From Nonomuraea jabiensis (lineage in GTDB: Bacteria; Actinomycetota; Actinomycetes; Streptosporangiales; Streptosporangiaceae): 64,000 nucleotides of DNA. The stretch covers positions 6,336,501 through 6,400,500 of the forward strand of contig NZ_JACHMB010000001.1 in NCBI RefSeq assembly GCF_014204795.1. Direction: 5' to 3'. The notes below the pieces were generated by a model, which was not told the DNA's origin, searched no databases, and saw nothing but the letters and a program-made list of their open reading frames with translations. Below are positions 59,591 through 64,000 of this stretch, one piece after another. The position numbers and the translations under genes were made by a program. Each line of letters begins with the position of its first letter. The stretch's first letter is position 1.

Positions 59591-62500
59591 TCAGGACGCG
59601 CCGAGCTGGTCGTCCAGCGCGGCGAAGAGCTCCTCGTCGGAAAGGTCGTCGAGGTCCTGCTCGACCTCCTCCGCCGCGCCGTTCACCCCTTCGGCCGCGT
59701 GCAGGATGGCCCGGAAGCGGTCGCTGAGCTGCGCCCGGTCCCCGGCGGACAGGGCCTGCTCCCGTAGCAGCCGCTCCATCTCGTCGAGCTGGGCGAAGAT
59801 CGAGCCCGACGACGTCTCGGGAACGAGCCTGTCCTGGACGAACCGGGCGAGGGCGATCGGGGTGGGATAGTCGAAGACCAGGGTGGCCGGGAGCTTCAGG
59901 CCGGTCGCCCGGCCCAGCCGGTTGCGCAGCTCCACCGCGGTCAGCGAGTCGAACCCGAGCTCGTTGAACGCCCGGTCCGGCTGCACCGGGTCCTCCGAGG
60001 TGTGCCCCAGCACCGCCGCGGCCTCCGCGCGTACCAGGGACACCACCAGGCGCTCCCGGTCGGCCGGCGGCAGGTCCGCGAGCCGCGCCGCGAACGCCGT
60101 ACCGTCGTCCTCGTCGCCGCTCTCGGCGGCCGGCGGCGCGTCGAGCGCCCGCGTGAACTCCGGTATGGCGCTCACCAGGGGGCGCGGGCGCGCCAGCGCG
60201 AAGGCGGGCGCGAAGCGCTCCCAGTCGATGTCGGTCACCACCAGGTGGCCCTCGCCGCTGCCCAGCAGCTGGCCGATGGCCATCGCCGCGGCGTCGGGCG
60301 CCATCGGCCGCAGGCCGCTCCTGCCCAGCTGCTCCCCGGCGTCCTCCATCATCCCGCCGCCGCCCCAACCGCCCCAGGCGATCGAGGAGCCCGCGAGCCC
60401 GCGCGTCCGCCGGCGCCGCGCCAGGCCGTCGAGGAACGCGTTGGCGGTGGCGTAGGAGGCCTGACCGCTCGATCCCCAGACGGCCGCGCCGGAGGAGAAC
60501 ATCATGAACGCCTCCAGCGGCCGGTCACCCAGGAGCTCGTCCAGGTTGATCGCCCCGATGACCTTGGAGCGCGCGAAGCCGGCGAAGTCCTCCAGCGTGG
60601 TGTCGGGCACGAGCACGTTGTCGTGTCCGACGCCGGCCGCGTGCATCACCGCCGTCAGCTCGGGGAGCGACTCCAGCAGGTCCCGAACCGCCGCGCGGTC
60701 GGCGACGTCGCAGGCCGCGACCGTGACCTTGGCGCCCAGCTCCGTCAGCTCCGCCTCCAGCTCCGCGACGCCCTCGGCGCCGCTCCCGCGGCGGCTGGCC
60801 AGCACCAGGTGGTCGGCGCCCTCCCGGGCGAGCCACCGCGCGACGTTCGCTCCGACTCCGCTGGTGCCGCCGGTGACCAGCACCGTTCCGCGCGGCTTCC
60901 AGCTCCGCGCCGGATCCGCCTCGCCGTACGGCGAGCGCACCATGCGGCGCGCCCGTACGACGCCCGAGCGGATCGCCACCTGGTCCTCGCCGGTCGTGCC
61001 CGCGATCACCCCTTGGAGCAGCGCGATGTCCTCGGCCTCCGGGGCCGGGGGAAGGTCGACGATGCCGCCCCAGGTGTCCGGGTGGTCCACCGCGAGCACC
61101 GCCCCGAGGCCCCAGACGGAGGTCTGGAACGGGCTGACGGATTCGGCTGCCTTGTCCTCGGCCTTGTCTTCGGTGGCTTCGTCGGTGGCTTCGTCGGGGG
61201 TGACTGCGCCGGAGGTGGCCAGCCACAGGGGCGCGCTCACCTCGGCATCGGCCAGCGCCTGCACCAGCGTGACGGTCGCCGCGACACCCCGGGACAGCGT
61301 CGGATGCTCCTCGTGGGGCTCGTCGTCGAGCGGCAGGAGACAGAGCACACCGGTCAGCCCGGGCCGGGACTCCGCGCGGATGGCTTCGGCGAGCGCGGCG
61401 CGGTCCTCGCCACCGACCATCAGCGGATACACCCGGGCGGCATTCGCGGACAGGCCGTCCAGGACGTCCCGGACGATCCGCGGGTCCCCGCCCGCGGCAG
61501 GCACGGCCACCAGCCACGTCGTACCGGTGATCCCGGCCGCGTTCGGCGCGCTCACCCCGCGCCACACCAGCTTGTAACGCCAGTCGTCGAGCACGGACCG
61601 CTTGCGCTCCGCGTCCCGCAGGGACGACAGGGCGGGAAGCACGGTCCTCAGCGCTTCGGCGTCCACCTTCAACCGGACGGCCAGCGCCTCTGGCTCCTCC
61701 GACTCCAGCGCCTCCCAGAACCCGTCGTCCCGGGCCCCTTCGGCTGCGTGCCCCTGGGAAGGCGGCTCCAGCCAGTAGTGGTGGTGTTGGAAGGGGTAGG
61801 TGGGCAGGTCGGTGGTGGTGGCGGGGGTGTTGGTGAAGAGCTTCTGCCAGTTGATGGCGGTGGTGTGGGTGTGGGTGGTGGCTATGGCTTGGAGGAGGGT
61901 GTGGGTTTCGGGGTGGTTGGGGCGCAGGGTGCCGGTGAAGGTGGCGTGGGTGTCTGGGGGGATGTTGTGGGGGGCGATGTTGGTGAGGGGGGTGTCGGGT
62001 CCGATTTCGAGGTAGGTGGTGACGCCTGTTTGGTGGAGGTGGGTGATGGTGTCGGCGAATTGGACGGGTTGGCGGGCGTGGTGGGCCCAGTGGGTGGGGG
62101 TGAGGGTGTGGGTGGGGGTGGCGGTGGTGTTGGTGATGAGGGGGGTGTGGGCTTGGTGGTGGGTGAGGGTGTGGGCGAGTTGGTCGAGGGGGGCGAGGAT
62201 GGGGTCGAGGAGGGGGGAGTGGAAGGCGTGGGAGACGTTGAGGTTGCGGGTTTTGCGGCCTAGGGCGGTGAAGTGGGTGGTGATCGTTTGGATGTCGTGG
62301 GCGTTGCCGGAGATGACGGTGCTGGTGGGGGAGTTGATGGCGGCGATGGCGGTGTGGGGGGTGAGGTGGGGGGTGATTTCTTGGGGGGTGGCTTGGATGG
62401 CGGTCATGGCGCCGCCGGGGGGGAGGGTTTGCATGAGGTGGGCGCGCCTGGTGATGAGGGTGGCGGCGTCGGTGAGGGTGAGGATGCCGGCGGTGTGGGC

Positions 62501-64000
62501 GGCGGTGATTTCGCCGAGGGAGTGTCCGGCGAGGTAGTGGGGGTGGATGTCGTAGTGGGTGAGGAGGTGGGTGAGGGCGGTTTGGAGGGCGAAGAGGGCG
62601 GGTTGGGTGTAGTGGGTTTGGTTGAGGAGGTGGGCTTGGGGGGTGTGGGGTGGGGCCCACATGATGTCGCGGATGGGGTGGTCTAGGTGGGGGTCGAGGG
62701 CGTCGCAGGCGTTGTCGAGGGCGTGGGCGAAGGTGGGGAAGGTGTTGTAGAGTTCGCGGCCCATGCCGGGGTGTTGGGCGCCTTGTCCGGAGTAGAGGAA
62801 GGCGATCTTTCCGGGACGCGCCCGCCCGGTGATGACGTGCACGCCGGCCCAGGCGCTGCTCTCGCCACCTGAGCGGGAGGGGGTGGGGGTGTGGCGTGGG
62901 GCGGTGGTCGCCGTGTTCGCGCTGTCGCCGCCATTCCCGTCGCCCGTGCCGACGCCGTTCCCGTGGGCCGTGTCCACGCCGTTGGTGGCGCCTGTGCCTA
63001 CGCCGTCACCGTCGCTTGTCCCGACGCCGTTGGTGGCGATCGTGCCGACGCTGTTCCCGTGGGCCGTGTTCACGCCGTTGGTGGCGCCCGTGCCGACGCT
63101 GTTCCCGTCGCTTGTGCCCACGCCGTTGGTGGCGGCCATGCTGACGCCGCTGGTGGCGGTCGTGTCCACGCCGTCTCCGCTGGTCGTCTCCATGCCGTTT
63201 GCCTTGGCCGGGCTCACGCCGTTTCCGTTGGGCGTGCCGACGCCGTTGCGGCCTCCAGCGTCACTGCCACCCCCGGTGCTTGTGCCGGTGAGGTGGTGGA
63301 GGGCTTGGTGGAGGTCGTCGGAGGTGCGGGCGAGGATGACGGCGCGCTGCTCCAGGTGGGCGCGAGTGGTCGCGGTGGACAGGGCGATGTCGTGGAGGGG
63401 GACTTCGGGGTGGGTGGTGAGGTGGTCGGCCAGGCGGGCGGCCTGGGCTGCCAGGCTGGCCTGGTCGCGGGCCGACAGCGTGATCGGGACCAGCGGCAGG
63501 GGGCGCAGGGCCTCGCCGCCGGCGGTCGCACCGGCCCCGGAGCCGGTGGCCGGACCGGCGCTGGTGTCGAGGGCGGGGGCCTGCTCAAGGACGAGGTGGG
63601 CGTTCGTGCCGCTGATGCCGAAGGAGGAGACGGCGGCGCGCCGCGGTTTGTCGGTGTGGCCGGGCCAGGTCTGGGCCTGCTGAAGGAGGCGGATCTGGCC
63701 CTGTTCCCAGTCGACGTGGGTGGTGGGGGTGGAGATGTGCAGGGTCTGCGGGAGGAGCCCTTCGCGGGCGGCCATGACCATCTTGATCACGCCCGCCACA
63801 CCGGAGGCGCACTGGGTGTGGCCGAGGTTGGATTTCACGGTGCCCAGCCACAAGGGGTTTTCTTCGGGACGAGCGCCGTACACCTCAAGGAGAGCTTGGG
63901 CCTCGATGGGGTCGCCGAGTTTGGTGCCGGTGCCGTGGGCTTCGACCGCGTCGATGTCACCGGGCGTCAGGCCCGCGTTGGCCAGTGCCTGGCGGATGAC
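59591..64000 (-). CDS. Modular type I polyketide synthase, C-terminal module (runs off the window)
   Basis: At least 1469 residues. The visible module is KS (C-terminal half; VEAHGTGTKLGDPIEA and VKSNLGHTQCASG carry the His pair), AT (62790-61770; GHSLGE, and HAFH, the malonyl-CoA type), KR (60905-60180; VTGGTSGVG, Tyr in ASYATANAF) and ACP (ELGFDSLTAVELRNRL), then a C-terminal docking segment rich in acidic helices. The KR lacks the LDD motif (HAAGVGHDN) and has Trp before GSSGQ, so A-type stereochemistry is predicted. No DH, ER or thioesterase, so the product is handed to another protein. A 24-bp repeat lies in the KS-AT linker. Confidence 0.95.
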   Translation of the reverse strand, partial: VIRQALANAGLTPGDIDAVEAHGTGTKLGDPIEAQALLEVYGARPEENPLWLGTVKSNLGHTQCASGVAGVIKMVMAAREGLLPQTLHISTPTTHVDWEQGQIRLLQQAQTWPGHTDKPRRAAVSSFGISGTNAHLVLEQAPALDTSAGPATGSGAGATAGGEALRPLPLVPITLSARDQASLAAQAARLADHLTTHPEVPLHDIALSTATTRAHLEQRAVILARTSDDLHQALHHLTGTSTGGGSDAGGRNGVGTPNGNGVSPAKANGMETTSGDGVDTTATSGVSMAATNGVGTSDGNSVGTGATNGVNTAHGNSVGTIATNGVGTSDGDGVGTGATNGVDTAHGNGVGTGDGNGGDSANTATTAPRHTPTPSRSGGESSAWAGVHVITGRARPGKIAFLYSGQGAQHPGMGRELYNTFPTFAHALDNACDALDPHLDHPIRDIMWAPPHTPQAHLLNQTHYTQPALFALQTALTHLLTHYDIHPHYLAGHSLGEITAAHTAGILTLTDAATLITRRAHLMQTLPPGGAMTAIQATPQEITPHLTPHTAIAAINSPTSTVISGNAHDIQTITTHFTALGRKTRNLNVSHAFHSPLLDPILAPLDQLAHTLTHHQAHTPLITNTTATPTHTLTPTHWAHHARQPVQFADTITHLHQTGVTTYLEIGPDTPLTNIAPHNIPPDTHATFTGTLRPNHPETHTLLQAIATTHTHTTAINWQKLFTNTPATTTDLPTYPFQHHHYWLEPPSQGHAAEGARDDGFWEALESEEPEALAVRLKVDAEALRTVLPALSSLRDAERKRSVLDDWRYKLVWRGVSAPNAAGITGTTWLVAVPAAGGDPRIVRDVLDGLSANAARVYPLMVGGEDRAALAEAIRAESRPGLTGVLCLLPLDDEPHEEHPTLSRGVAATVTLVQALADAEVSAPLWLATSGAVTPDEATDEATEDKAEDKAAESVSPFQTSVWGLGAVLAVDHPDTWGGIVDLPPAPEAEDIALLQGVIAGTTGEDQVAIRSGVVRARRMVRSPYGEADPARSWKPRGTVLVTGGTSGVGANVARWLAREGADHLVLASRRGSGAEGVAELEAELTELGAKVTVAACDVADRAAVRDLLESLPELTAVMHAAGVGHDNVLVPDTTLEDFAGFARSKVIGAINLDELLGDRPLEAFMMFSSGAAVWGSSGQASYATANAFLDGLARRRRTRGLAGSSIAWGGWGGGGMMEDAGEQLGRSGLRPMAPDAAAMAIGQLLGSGEGHLVVTDIDWERFAPAFALARPRPLVSAIPEFTRALDAPPAAESGDEDDGTAFAARLADLPPADRERLVVSLVRAEAAAVLGHTSEDPVQPDRAFNELGFDSLTAVELRNRLGRATGLKLPATLVFDYPTPIALARFVQDRLVPETSSGSIFAQLDEMERLLREQALSAGDRAQLSDRFRAILHAAEGVNGAAEEVEQDLDDLSDEELFAALDDQLGAS
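62949..63251 (-). repeat. 24-bp in-frame tandem repeat inside the PKS KS-AT linker
   Basis: Twelve full 24-bp units and a partial one encode eight-residue units (ATNGVGTS, DGNSVGTG, ATNGVNTA, HGNSVGTI and similar). Units related to CCGACGCCGTTGGTGGCG alternate with units containing CCCGTGGGC or CCGTCGCTT, giving a 48-bp super-repeat in the left two thirds. The frame is intact. The stretch adds about 100 flexible Gly/Asn/Thr-rich residues between the KS-side linker and the AT. It is protein-coding and not a CRISPR. Confidence 0.9.

Noticed and set aside
62949..63251. Regular 24-bp repeats considered as CRISPR or satellite
   Set aside because: No spacers, the units are contiguous and degenerate, and all encode in-frame residues of the PKS.

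Overview
The window is very GC-rich DNA with short intergenic gaps, many GTG/TTG starts and ATGA/GTGA stop-start overlaps. It carries a conservon (CvnABCD), an EXLDI protein and an rpoB copy with no rpoC next to it. Together these point to a filamentous actinomycete, most likely Streptosporangiaceae (Nonomuraea-like). The family is inferred from gene content; no rRNA is present to confirm it. I saw no rRNA, tRNA, CRISPR array, insertion sequence or replication origin.

Left part (1-33 kb) is a mosaic of small operons. They are: a TetR/SDR divergent pair around a perfect operator; an EXLDI regulator-like gene upstream of a DrrAB-type drug exporter; an AlkA-like glycosylase; a malonate-type uptake operon (GntR, MatC-like carrier, CoA-transferase, fused carboxyltransferase); an APC permease; a transmembrane NACHT NTPase; and a stand-alone YcaO enzyme preceded by an overlapping 41-codon peptide gene (RiPP candidate). 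Next come a complete conservon, a Ser/Thr kinase whose C-terminal half is a GH6 cellulase fold with lost catalytic residues, an idonate/gluconate-type operon with a repeat-invaded FadR-like regulator, and a four-gene Roadblock/LC7 operon without kinase or GTPase. An HK-RR pair follows, reading into an iron-type ABC importer.

Middle (33.1-41.3 kb): a complete rpoB paralogue with Asn at the rifampicin hot-spot Ser531 (E. coli numbering), its own promoter and a palindrome on the -35 box, and a strong terminator. Then a large GAF/PAS/PP2C/HATPase phosphatase and a DsbA-like protein coupled to a 46-residue CxxxxC peptide, divergent from an HxlR regulator.

Right part (41.3-64 kb): the left arm of a type I polyketide cluster that runs off the window. 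It holds a Sfp-type PPTase, type II thioesterase, dTDP-sugar genes (rfbA, rfbB, rfbC, DegT aminotransferase), a penicillin-acylase-type amidase, an alkylmalonyl-CoA extender set (AccD-type carboxyltransferase, KAS III, 3-hydroxyacyl-CoA dehydrogenase, crotonyl-CoA carboxylase/reductase), a discrete ACP/amino-acid adenylating enzyme/acyltransferase set, and a KS-AT-KR-ACP module. The parts suggest a glycosylated (aminodeoxysugar) polyketide started by an amino acid, possibly a macrolactam, with at least one unusual alkyl branch. The glycosyltransferase and other modules must lie outside.

Four unrelated genes (conservon kinase, kinase-GH6, FadR-like regulator, PKS) each carry a high-copy in-frame tandem repeat (12, 21, 18 and 24 bp), which looks like a genome-wide habit of this strain.
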